From: SVQP01 sp045660125
GTDB lineage: Bacteria; Bacillota; Clostridia; Oscillospirales; CAG-272
Length of the DNA: 48,680 nucleotides
Reading direction: 5' to 3'
NCBI GenBank assembly: GCA_045660125.1
Contig: JAZRDG010000138.1
Coordinates: 1 to 48,680 of the forward strand
Shown here: piece after piece, positions 32,596 to 40,471 of the stretch
Numbering within the stretch: position 1 is the stretch's first letter
Layout: each line of letters begins with the position of its first letter
The notes under the pieces: generated by a model
The model's database searches: none
What the model saw: the letters and a program-made list of their open reading frames with translations, nothing else
What the model was told of the DNA's origin: nothing
Program-made: the position numbers and the translations under genes

Positions 32596-34452
32596 ATGCA
32601 TACGGAATACATTCCCACCGAGGGGTTATTTTTTGTCGGAAACGGCAAGGTCGCCATGGGCGGCTTGGGCGCGGATATCGTACAGCTGTTTGCTCCCTGC
32701 TATTCGATGCCGAGCATCATGAGCCTGCGCGCATCCGATCGGACAATTGTTGCGCTGAACCGTCGCGTTCGCGGCTCTGCCTGCTACGTCACAACGCTGC
32801 GTGCACAGGGCAAGGAGATCGGTACGATCACCGACTTTGCGCACCCTACCCTGCCCGTGTTTATCCGCCGATTTTCGCTGGCGCAGCCGATTGACTTTTT
32901 GCTGGAATCCCCCTTTCAGCCAACCGATATCAGCGCCGTATTTGGCGGTGCAACGGCGCGACTTTTTGAAATTCCCGAGGGCACTGTGGTATTCTCCCAA
33001 TCCAAGACCGACAAGGATGCCTGCTGCAGTCTTTTGCTCTCAGAGGGTTGTACGGTAAGCGGACGGCAGATTACCTTCCCCGCGGGAGACTCTCATTTGA
33101 TATTCGTGGGCGGCGACTTCGGCGCATATGGGACAGACAGCTATGCTTGCTGCATGGATCTTTCCGCGCAGATGCTCGGAGCGGATCTTGACGCGATCAA
33201 ACGCGACTTTTTTGCGCATTGGCAGGACATTTTAAGCGGAATCCGCGTCAATGATAGCGTTTTTGGGGCAGATTTCAATATGCGCGAGCTGATCGAGGCG
33301 GTTGCCGTTGCGCTGATCACCCAGACCGCAGCCCAGGGCGGCGTGATCGCCGGCTCGTTTTATCACCTTGCCTACGGCAGAGATATGTACGGCGTGTTCC
33401 GCGGCTATATGGCACTCGGACTGCACGAATACGCCAAGCGCATGATCTGCTACATGACAGACGTTTTTCGCCAAAAGGGATATATGCCCAATGCCTCGGG
33501 GCTTGGCATGTCCTGCTCGCACCGCCACGAAAACGACGGGGTGGAACAAACGGGATATTATCTGCTGGAGCTTTTGGAATACGTCCGCGCAACAGGTGAC
33601 GTGGCCTTTCTTGCAGAGCGCATGGACTACGCGCGTTATCTGCTCTCGGCACAGCAAGAGCACCTGAGCAACGGCATGCTCCCCTTCAACGGAGACGAGA
33701 CATATATTGCCGGCGGCATCTTTCCGCGAAGCGGCATTGATCACGGCTCGATGGAGGCAACTGCCCTCTATATCACAAGTGCACTGGCTCTGCTTGAGGT
33801 ATGCGAGAAGCACGGCCTGATGACGCAAGACCAAGTCACCGCGCACCGCGCCCCCGCACGTAAAGCGGCGACGCTGTTTTCCGAGAATTTCATTTCCGGG
33901 AATACGGTGTACGTCAACAATCCGAGCCGCGCGCAGCATGCACAGATCCCCGTCTACAGACACGGCGTATGTCTTGGCTGCTCGCGCATGACCAATCTTT
34001 TGCGCGATGCCCAAGGTGCATTTCTCTGCCCCGGCTGCTTTGGCAAGATCACGGTGCCGCCCTGCACCGAGAAATATAGCCTTGATTGCGCTATCTGGAT
34101 GTCGGTCTTTGCGGGCAGCACGCTCTTACCCGCTCAGCTCATCCGTGCCGCGATCGAAACAAGCGTTGCGCGCATCAGACAGAGCGAATACGGCAAACAC
34201 AATCCCGATAACACCGTGGGATATGAATACGGCGTGATCCTTTACGCACTGGCAAAGTACGTTCCCGCAGAGCAGCTGGGCACATATGCCGATTTGCTAC
34301 GGGAGTTATTAGACGACCGCGTCCGCGGCTCGGTCTGGACCGAATATTACCGCGCGGGACTTCCCGCCGACTCCTCCTGCCCCTACAGGCCTTGGGAAAG
34401 CGCCATCAATCTTTGCGGAATTATGGCGTATCTGGAGGCACTTGACAACTAA
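32596..34452 (+). CDS. Six-hairpin glycosidase-like protein with a zinc-ribbon-like insert
   Basis: The 618-aa protein is cytoplasmic (no signal peptide). From about residue 220 it has the helical pattern of an (alpha/alpha)6-barrel glycosidase: GRDMYGVFRGYMALGLHEYAKRMI, GVEQTGYYLLELLEYVRATGDVAF, HGSMEATALYITSALALLE and the final PYRPWESAINLCGIMAYLEAL. The N-terminal 200 residues look beta-rich. Between barrel helices lies CLGC (Cys 459, 462) and CPGC (Cys 478, 481), spaced like a zinc ribbon. Family and substrate cannot be fixed. AAAGGAGG precedes ATG 32596. The gene has its own promoter and terminator. Confidence 0.65.
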   Translation: MHTEYIPTEGLFFVGNGKVAMGGLGADIVQLFAPCYSMPSIMSLRASDRTIVALNRRVRGSACYVTTLRAQGKEIGTITDFAHPTLPVFIRRFSLAQPIDFLLESPFQPTDISAVFGGATARLFEIPEGTVVFSQSKTDKDACCSLLLSEGCTVSGRQITFPAGDSHLIFVGGDFGAYGTDSYACCMDLSAQMLGADLDAIKRDFFAHWQDILSGIRVNDSVFGADFNMRELIEAVAVALITQTAAQGGVIAGSFYHLAYGRDMYGVFRGYMALGLHEYAKRMICYMTDVFRQKGYMPNASGLGMSCSHRHENDGVEQTGYYLLELLEYVRATGDVAFLAERMDYARYLLSAQQEHLSNGMLPFNGDETYIAGGIFPRSGIDHGSMEATALYITSALALLEVCEKHGLMTQDQVTAHRAPARKAATLFSENFISGNTVYVNNPSRAQHAQIPVYRHGVCLGCSRMTNLLRDAQGAFLCPGCFGKITVPPCTEKYSLDCAIWMSVFAGSTLLPAQLIRAAIETSVARIRQSEYGKHNPDNTVGYEYGVILYALAKYVPAEQLGTYADLLRELLDDRVRGSVWTEYYRAGLPADSSCPYRPWESAINLCGIMAYLEALDN

Positions 34453-34461
34453 ATCCCAAAA

Positions 34462-34494
34462 GAAAACAGGGAGTGCTTCCCTGTTTTCTTTTTG
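34462..34494 (+). terminator. Rho-independent terminator of the glycosidase gene
   Basis: GAAAACAGGGA and TCCCTGTTTTC pair around GTGCT and are followed by TTTTTG; the outer CCCAAA/TTTGGG extends the stem. Confidence 0.85.
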
Positions 34495-34540
34495 TTTGGG
34501 ATCATGACGCCAAATCACCGCAAAAATATTCAAAAAGCCC

Positions 34541-34569
34541 TTGCATTATTGCGCGTTTTGCGGTATAAT
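34541..34569 (+). promoter_or_regulatory. Sigma-A promoter of the Gfo/Idh to parC gene run
   Basis: TTGCAT (34541-34546), 17 nt, TATAAT (34564-34569), 46 bp before the oxidoreductase start. No other promoter or terminator is obvious until 42885, so it may serve the whole run. Confidence 0.65.
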
Positions 34570-34615
34570 GTAGGTTGGTATTATATATTATATTGAAAAC
34601 ACGGGGAGGAACGGT

Positions 34616-35752
34616 ATGAAAAAGCATTTACGGGTTGGCATAGTCGGCTTTGGCGCGATGGGCAAGACACACGCCTACAGCATTGCTTCGCTGCCCTATT
34701 TCTATTCCCCTCTGTCCTTCTCTGCTTCGGTGCGCGGCATTTGCACCACAAGCACCGAAAAATCGCAGCGCATTTGCCAGGAGCTGGGATTTGCCCGTGC
34801 GTATGCAGACGCTTACGACATGATCGCAGACTCCGAGATCGACGTCATTGACATCTGCACTCCCAACGTCACGCATTACGAAATTGCAAACGCAGCTTTG
34901 GACGCAGGCAAGAGCGTGCTTTGCGAAAAGCCCTTTACAATCAGTCCCGCGCAAGCCGAGGCGCTTGCTGCCAAGGCAGCCCAAAAAGGACTGATCTGCG
35001 GCGTGGTATATAACAACCGCCACCTCTCTGCCATTCTGCGCGCCAAGCAGCTGATCGACTCGGGTGCGCTTGGACGCATTCTTTCGTTCTCTTTCCAATA
35101 CAGACACGACAGCGACATTGATCCTGCACGCACGGTGGGCTGGAAGCAGGATGCCGACGTTTGCGGTGCGGGCACGCTTTTTGACCTTGGCTCGCACGTG
35201 CTTGACCTTTGCAGACACCTGTGCGGTGAGTTTGCAAGCATCAGCGGCAAGTCGCACATTGCCTTTGATACCCACAAAAAAGCCGACGGCTCACTTTGGC
35301 AGACCAATGCCGACGAGGCGTTTTACATGACCGCCACGCTTGCATCGGGCGCGGTTGGGCAGATCGGTGTTTCCAAGCTTTCGCACGGCTCGGAGGACGG
35401 GCTGGAATTTTCGATATACGGCACGGGCGGCGCTATCCGCTACTCGCTTGCCGACGCGGATATCCTGTACTACATGGACGCCTCAAGCCCCAAGCTGCCG
35501 CTTGGCGGCACGGCAGGCTTTACGGCGATTCCCGCAAGCGGACGCTACGATGCCCCCGGCGGCAAGTTCCCTGCCGTCAAAGCCCCTCAGGGCTGGCTGC
35601 GCGGACACATTCACGGCATGTTCCTCTACCTTGATGCGGTTGCGTCGGGCTCGCACTTCGCTCCCGATTTTTCGGACGGCGCGCAGATCCAGCGCATCAT
35701 GGCAGCCGCACTCCAAAGCGACGCTTTGGGTGGAAAGGAAGTGCAGATATGA
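34616..35752 (+). CDS. Gfo/Idh/MocA-family oxidoreductase
   Basis: The 378-aa NAD(P)-dependent sugar dehydrogenase-like protein has a Rossmann start (RVGIVGFGAMGKTHAYSI), IDVIDICTPNVTHYEIANAALDAGKSVLCEKPFT with the family's EKP motif, and a C-terminal alpha/beta domain with GAGTLFDLGSHVLDLCRHLCG containing the conserved Asp and His. The substrate, probably a sugar or inositol, is unknown. AGGAAC lies before the ATG. Its stop overlaps the coaE start by ATGA. Confidence 0.92.
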   Translation: MKKHLRVGIVGFGAMGKTHAYSIASLPYFYSPLSFSASVRGICTTSTEKSQRICQELGFARAYADAYDMIADSEIDVIDICTPNVTHYEIANAALDAGKSVLCEKPFTISPAQAEALAAKAAQKGLICGVVYNNRHLSAILRAKQLIDSGALGRILSFSFQYRHDSDIDPARTVGWKQDADVCGAGTLFDLGSHVLDLCRHLCGEFASISGKSHIAFDTHKKADGSLWQTNADEAFYMTATLASGAVGQIGVSKLSHGSEDGLEFSIYGTGGAIRYSLADADILYYMDASSPKLPLGGTAGFTAIPASGRYDAPGGKFPAVKAPQGWLRGHIHGMFLYLDAVASGSHFAPDFSDGAQIQRIMAAALQSDALGGKEVQI

Positions 35753-36351
35753 GCTTTCCCATCTTAGGGCTGACAGGCCCGAGCGGCGCGGGAAAGGGCG
35801 AGCTTGCAAGGCGCTTGCAGGACGCGCACGGCTTCGCATGGATCGACACCGACGCGGTGTATCACACGCTGACAGGTGCCCCCTCCCCTTGCCTTGACGA
35901 GCTGAGAGCTGCGTTTGGCGAGGGCGTGATCAAGAACGGCGCGCTTGACAGACCCGCCTTGGCAGCCATCGTGTTTGCCCCAGGTGCGCAGGACAAGCTG
36001 CTTTTGCTTAACAGCATCACCCACAAGCACGTGATTGCCGAGAGCGCACGGCAAATTGAGACGGCGCGACAAAACGGCGCGCGCGGCGCGATTTTAGACG
36101 CTCCCCTTTTATACGAGGCAGGTGCTCATGCGCTGTGCACCCATACCGCTGCCGTGCTTGCAGACGCCGAGGTGCGCCTTGGTCGCATCATGGCGCGTGA
36201 CAATCTTTCCGCGCAAGCGGCGCAAAAGCGACTCAACGCGCAAAAGCCCGACGCGTTTTACACGCAAAAGGTTGATTTCACCATATACAACAACGGCACG
36301 GCTGACGCGCTTTGCGCACAAGCCGACGCGCTTGCAAAGGAGCTTATATGA
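35749..36351 (+). CDS. coaE: Dephospho-CoA kinase CoaE
   Basis: CoaE catalyses the last step of coenzyme A synthesis. The 200-aa protein has the P-loop LTGPSGAGKGELARRL, the substrate-binding IDTDAVYH, LDAPLLYEAG and the lid RIMARDNLSAQAAQKRLNAQ. The usual GMGSGKS is GPSGAGKG here. It overlaps both neighbours by ATGA, so translation is coupled with the oxidoreductase and the transglycosylase. Confidence 0.9.
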   Translation: MSFPILGLTGPSGAGKGELARRLQDAHGFAWIDTDAVYHTLTGAPSPCLDELRAAFGEGVIKNGALDRPALAAIVFAPGAQDKLLLLNSITHKHVIAESARQIETARQNGARGAILDAPLLYEAGAHALCTHTAAVLADAEVRLGRIMARDNLSAQAAQKRLNAQKPDAFYTQKVDFTIYNNGTADALCAQADALAKELI

Positions 36352-36926
36352 AGCAAAAACGCTCCGGGCACGCGTTGCCCATTCTGATCATATTAATCAT
36401 TTCCCTGGCATTCGGCGGCATCTTCGAGCTGCTCTGCCTTGGCGCTGAGCGCCTCTCGCATCCGCGCGACTACAAGGACGCGGCCCAGCGTTACGCCACC
36501 CAATACGGCGTGCCCGAGGCGGTCGTTTACGCCATGATCAAGGTCGAGAGCGACTTTGACAGCACAAAGCAAGGCAAGAGTGGCGAGATCGGACTTATGC
36601 AGCTGACACCGCAACGCTACGTGCAGCTTGCCACCGAGGCACGCGACGAGGGAATGAACGCAGCAGCCCTGTACGATCCCGACACCAATATCCGCTACGG
36701 CACCATGTACCTCTCCAAGCTCTACCAAAAGTACGGCATGTGGAGCACCGCGTACGCCGCTTGGTATGCAGGAGAAGACACGGTGGACGCATGGCTGACA
36801 AATCCCAATTACGTTGACCCCGATTTCGGCACGCTGCAAACCGTGCCAGACAAAAAAATCGCCAAGGCGGTAAGCAAAGCCGCAAAGGCGCAAGCCATTT
36901 ATGAAAAATTATATTATGCAAAATAA
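36348..36926 (+). CDS. Lytic transglycosylase (SLT family), membrane anchored
   Basis: The 192-aa protein has an N-terminal membrane segment (LPILIILIISLAFGGIFELL) and a goose-lysozyme-like SLT domain: YAMIKVESDFDSTKQGKSGEIGLMQLTPQRY, where the Glu of KVESDF is the catalytic acid, then LYDPDTNIRYGTMYLSKLYQKYG and AAWYAGEDTV. It cleaves peptidoglycan outside the membrane. The pairing with coaE is common in Clostridia. It starts inside the coaE stop. Confidence 0.93.
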   Translation: MKQKRSGHALPILIILIISLAFGGIFELLCLGAERLSHPRDYKDAAQRYATQYGVPEAVVYAMIKVESDFDSTKQGKSGEIGLMQLTPQRYVQLATEARDEGMNAAALYDPDTNIRYGTMYLSKLYQKYGMWSTAYAAWYAGEDTVDAWLTNPNYVDPDFGTLQTVPDKKIAKAVSKAAKAQAIYEKLYYAK

Positions 36927-36939
36927 AGGAGAAATTATC

Positions 36940-38324
36940 ATGTCCGAATCCAAAAAAGACCTTCTTTGCTACAAAAAGACCAACTTCTACGACGTTGCCA
37001 CCCCCGAGCAGGTCAAGGCTGCTTACGACTACTGCGTAGACTACGCAAAGTACCTTGACGCTTCCAAGACCGAGAGAGAGGCTGTGACCACCTCTATTGC
37101 AATGGCAGAGGCACAGGGCTACGTTCCCTACACCTTTGGCATGCAGCTGGTACAGGGCGGCAAGTATTACTATAACAACCGCGGCAGATCGCTGTTTTTG
37201 TTCCGCATCGGTACCCAGCCCGTACAGGACGGCATCCGTATCTGCGCAGCACACATCGACTCCCCCAGACTTGACCTCAAGCAGTCCCCTCTGTACGAGG
37301 ACGGCGGCTTTGGCTTCTTCAAGACCCGTTACTACGGCGGCGTCCGTAAGTACCAGTGGGTTGCTACCCCTCTTGCGCTGCACGGCGTAGTTATCAAGCA
37401 GGACGGCGAGACCGTTAACATTGTCATCGGTGAAGACGAGAACGATCCCGTGCTCTACATCAACGATCTGCTGCCTCACCTGGGTCAGAGCCAGAATGCA
37501 CAGCCCTTGGGCACCGCGATCCCTGCAGAGAACCTCAACATCCTGCTTGGCTCCAGACCTCTTGAGGGTGAAGAATCCGACAAGATCAAAATGAATATTC
37601 TGAACCTGCTCAACGAAAAGTACGGCATTGTAGAGGCAGACTTCCTGTCGGCTGATCTTTCTATCGTTCCCGCTGCAAAGGCACGTGACGTTGGTCTTGA
37701 CCGCTCGCTGATCGGCTCTACGGCCACGACGACAGAGTTTGCGCTTACCCCGCTATGACCGCGCTGTTTGAGTGCGCTGACGCTGCTCGCTCCACCATGG
37801 TCATTCTTGCAGACAAGGAAGAGATCGGCTCTGACGGTGACACCGGCATGCAGTGCGAGCTGCTGCTTGATCTGCTTTACGAGATCGCAAAGGCATTTGA
37901 CGCAAACTTCGGTCAGATGAAGGCAAACTCTATCTGCCTTTCCGCTGACGTTACCGCTTGCTTTGACCCCAACTTTGCAGAGGTATTTGACGGCAAGAAC
38001 GTTTCCCGTATCAACTGCGGCGTTTGCATGTGCAAGTACACCGGTCACGGCGGCAAGGTTGCAACCAACGACGCAAGCGCTGAGCTGGTAGCATTCATCC
38101 GTCGCGTCATGGCAAAGGGCGAGGTCATCTGGCAGGCAGGCGACATGGGCAAGAACGACATTGGCGGCGGCGGAACTGTTGCAAAGTACATCTCCAAGCA
38201 CAATATCCCCTCTATCGATATGGGCGTTCCCGTAATCGCAATGCACTCCCCCTTCGAGATCGTTTCCAAGGCAGACGTTTACACCGCGCACAAGGCGTTC
38301 GCTGCTTTCTACTCCTTTGACTGA
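36940..38324 (+). pseudogene. M18 family aminopeptidase, broken by a single-base frameshift
   Basis: Two frames together make one M18 zinc aminopeptidase. The first (36940-37758) holds CAAHIDSPRLDLK with the metal-binding His/Asp and continues to LDRSLIGS; the second (from 37719, with its first ATG at 37755, to 38324) continues YGHDDRVCAYPAMTALFECA and holds the catalytic DKEEIGSDGDTG and the C-terminal metal ligand region DMGVPVIAMHSPFE. The shift falls at 37717-37719, where one base is missing from a TCN-TAC pair. Both halves are otherwise intact and GC-rich like the neighbours, so the loss is recent or an assembly error. AAGGAG precedes ATG 36940. Confidence 0.9.
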
Positions 38325-39391
38325 TGCTGCACAAGCTCGAACAGATCAAGGATAAATATCTGGCGATGGAGGCACGGATGGCTGACCCTGCCGTGCTCTC
38401 CGATCCCGCCGCGTATTCCGCGCTGATGCGCGAATACAAAAAGCTGACCCCCATCATGGAAGCCTACACCGCTTATCAGCGTGCCGAGCAGAATCTTGCA
38501 GACGCGCTGGAGCTTGTTGAATCGGGAGATCCCGAGCTCAAGGCGCTGGCGGTGGAGGAGCTGGCTGACGCCAAGCAGACCAAAAACAGACTGGAAGAGG
38601 AGCTGCGGCTTTTGCTGCGTCCCCGTAACCCCAACGAGGGCAAAAACCTTGTTGTGGAGATCCGCGCATGCGCGGGCGGCGAGGAGGCTGCCTTGTTTGC
38701 GAGCGTGCTTTACCGCATGTACTGCATGTACTGCGCAAAGCAGGGCTTTGACCTCTCCCCCATTCACGCCAACCCCACCGATCTTGGCGGCTACCGCGAG
38801 ATCACCTTTACGGTCAAGGGTGAGGAGGCTTGGTCGCATTTCCGCTTTGAATCTGGCGTGCACCGCGTGCAGCGCGTGCCCGAAACCGAATCGCAGGGGC
38901 GTATTCAGACCTCTACCGCATCGGTTGCGGTGCTGACCGAGGCTGACGAGGTTGAGGTTGAGATCAAGGACTCGGACCTTGTGTACGAATCCTGTAAATC
39001 CAGCGGCGCGGGCGGTCAGCATATCAACAAGACCGAATCCGCCGTCAGACTGACGCACAAGCCCACAGGCATTGTCATCGAGTGCGATCAGGAGCGCTCC
39101 CAGTTCCAGAACAAGGCAAAGGCACTGATGCTGCTGCGCACCATGCTCTACGATCAGAAGTGCCGCGAGCAGAACGAAAAGATCGCGGCTGACCGCAAGG
39201 GTCAGGTAGGCTCGGGCGACCGCAGCGAAAAGATCCGCACCTACAACTATCCCCAATCCCGCGTCACTGACCACCGCATCGGCGTGTCGGTCTTTAACAT
39301 CGACGCATTCGTGGACGGCGACATGACCCCCATCATCCAGCCGCTCATGACCGCGCAGGCAGCTCTTGACCTGCAAAATAGCGAAAACTAA
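38324..39391 (+). CDS. prfA: Peptide chain release factor 1
   Basis: RF1 ends translation at UAA and UAG. The 355-aa protein has the GGQ motif in SSGAGGQHINKTESAVRLTH, the stop-codon recognition loop in RVPETESQGRIQTS and the KIRTYNYPQSRVTDHRIG segment. The recognition tripeptide is PET, while PAT or PVT is usual in RF1; it still fits PxT. The ATG overlaps the aminopeptidase stop (TGATG). The common partner prmC, which methylates the GGQ, is not next to it. Confidence 0.96.
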   Translation: MLHKLEQIKDKYLAMEARMADPAVLSDPAAYSALMREYKKLTPIMEAYTAYQRAEQNLADALELVESGDPELKALAVEELADAKQTKNRLEEELRLLLRPRNPNEGKNLVVEIRACAGGEEAALFASVLYRMYCMYCAKQGFDLSPIHANPTDLGGYREITFTVKGEEAWSHFRFESGVHRVQRVPETESQGRIQTSTASVAVLTEADEVEVEIKDSDLVYESCKSSGAGGQHINKTESAVRLTHKPTGIVIECDQERSQFQNKAKALMLLRTMLYDQKCREQNEKIAADRKGQVGSGDRSEKIRTYNYPQSRVTDHRIGVSVFNIDAFVDGDMTPIIQPLMTAQAALDLQNSEN

Positions 39392-39403
39392 ACGAGGTTT
39401 ATC

Positions 39404-40453
39404 TTGAAAACACAAGTATTTACCATAACCGATCCGCGCATGACGGCTGATGCGCTGGCATATGCGGGTCAGGTGATCAGGCAAGGCGGCTTGGTGGTGC
39501 TCCCTACCGAAACGGTCTACGGACTTGGCGGTGACGGCACGAATCCCGAGGCTGCCGCCAGGATCTACGCCGCAAAAGGGCGTCCCTCGGACAACCCCTT
39601 GATCATTCATATAGCAGACCCCGAGGACGCAAGCCTGTACGCCCACACCACGCAGCTCTATTTTGCGCTGGCAAAGGCGTTCATGCCGGGGCCTTTGACC
39701 GTCATCATGCCCAAGCGTGATAACGTCCCCGCATCGGTCACTGGCGGTCTTGATTCTGTGGCGGTGCGTTGCCCCTCGCACGAGGTGGCGCGCGCACTCA
39801 TTCGCGCGTCGGGTACGTGCATAGCAGCCCCCAGCGCCAATCTCTCAGGCAAGCCCTCCCCTACCGATGCCGCTCACGTCATACAGGACCTTGACGGTAA
39901 GGTAGACGTCATCATTGACGGCGGCGAGTGCGACATCGGGCTGGAGTCCACCATTGTCAAGATCATGCAGGACGCGCAGGGCGAGCCTTATCTTACGCTG
40001 CTGCGCCCCGGTGCTATTACGCACGACGCGCTTTGCTGCGTGTGCGAGCGCGTGGATATTGCGCCCGCAGTGTCAGAAAAGCTTGCCGAGAACGAGCGTC
40101 CGCTCTCTCCCGGTATGAAATACAGGCATTACGCCCCCACCGCCCCGCTGGTTTTGCTGGACGGCGAGCAGGACGCGGTGCTGGACTTTTTGCGCACCGA
40201 GCAGACCTTGAAAAAATGCTGCGTGCTTTGCTATGACGAGGAGATCTCCGCTCTTTCGGGCGGTACGCTCATTCCGATCGGCGCACGCGACGATCTTGCC
40301 ACGCAGGCAAAGCGTCTGTTTGCCGCTTTGCGTGAGTCGGACGCTACCGACGCCGAGATCATTTACGCGCATCTGCCCCCCATGCAAGGCTTGGGGCTTG
40401 CGCTGTATAATCGCATGATCCGTGCCGCGGCACATACGGTTTTGAAAATATAA
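39404..40453 (+). CDS. tsaC: L-threonylcarbamoyladenylate synthase (Sua5/TsaC)
   Basis: This enzyme makes threonylcarbamoyl-AMP for t6A37 of tRNA. The 349-aa protein has the YrdC domain (GGLVVLPTETVYGLGGDG, IYAAKGRPSDNPLIIHI, GPLTVIMPKR, SGTCIAAPSANLSGKPSPT), the linker LSPGMKYRHYAPTAPL and a C-terminal Sua5 domain, so it is the long Sua5 form. The start is a TTG at 39404 after GAGG. It lies 12 bp after prfA. Confidence 0.95.
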   Translation: MKTQVFTITDPRMTADALAYAGQVIRQGGLVVLPTETVYGLGGDGTNPEAAARIYAAKGRPSDNPLIIHIADPEDASLYAHTTQLYFALAKAFMPGPLTVIMPKRDNVPASVTGGLDSVAVRCPSHEVARALIRASGTCIAAPSANLSGKPSPTDAAHVIQDLDGKVDVIIDGGECDIGLESTIVKIMQDAQGEPYLTLLRPGAITHDALCCVCERVDIAPAVSEKLAENERPLSPGMKYRHYAPTAPLVLLDGEQDAVLDFLRTEQTLKKCCVLCYDEEISALSGGTLIPIGARDDLATQAKRLFAALRESDATDAEIIYAHLPPMQGLGLALYNRMIRAAAHTVLKI

Positions 40454-40471
40454 GGATAGGAATATAGATTT

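Noticed and set aside
37700..37760. Programmed frameshift in the M18 gene
   Set aside because: No slippery sequence or downstream stimulatory structure is visible, and the family is not known to use frameshifting.
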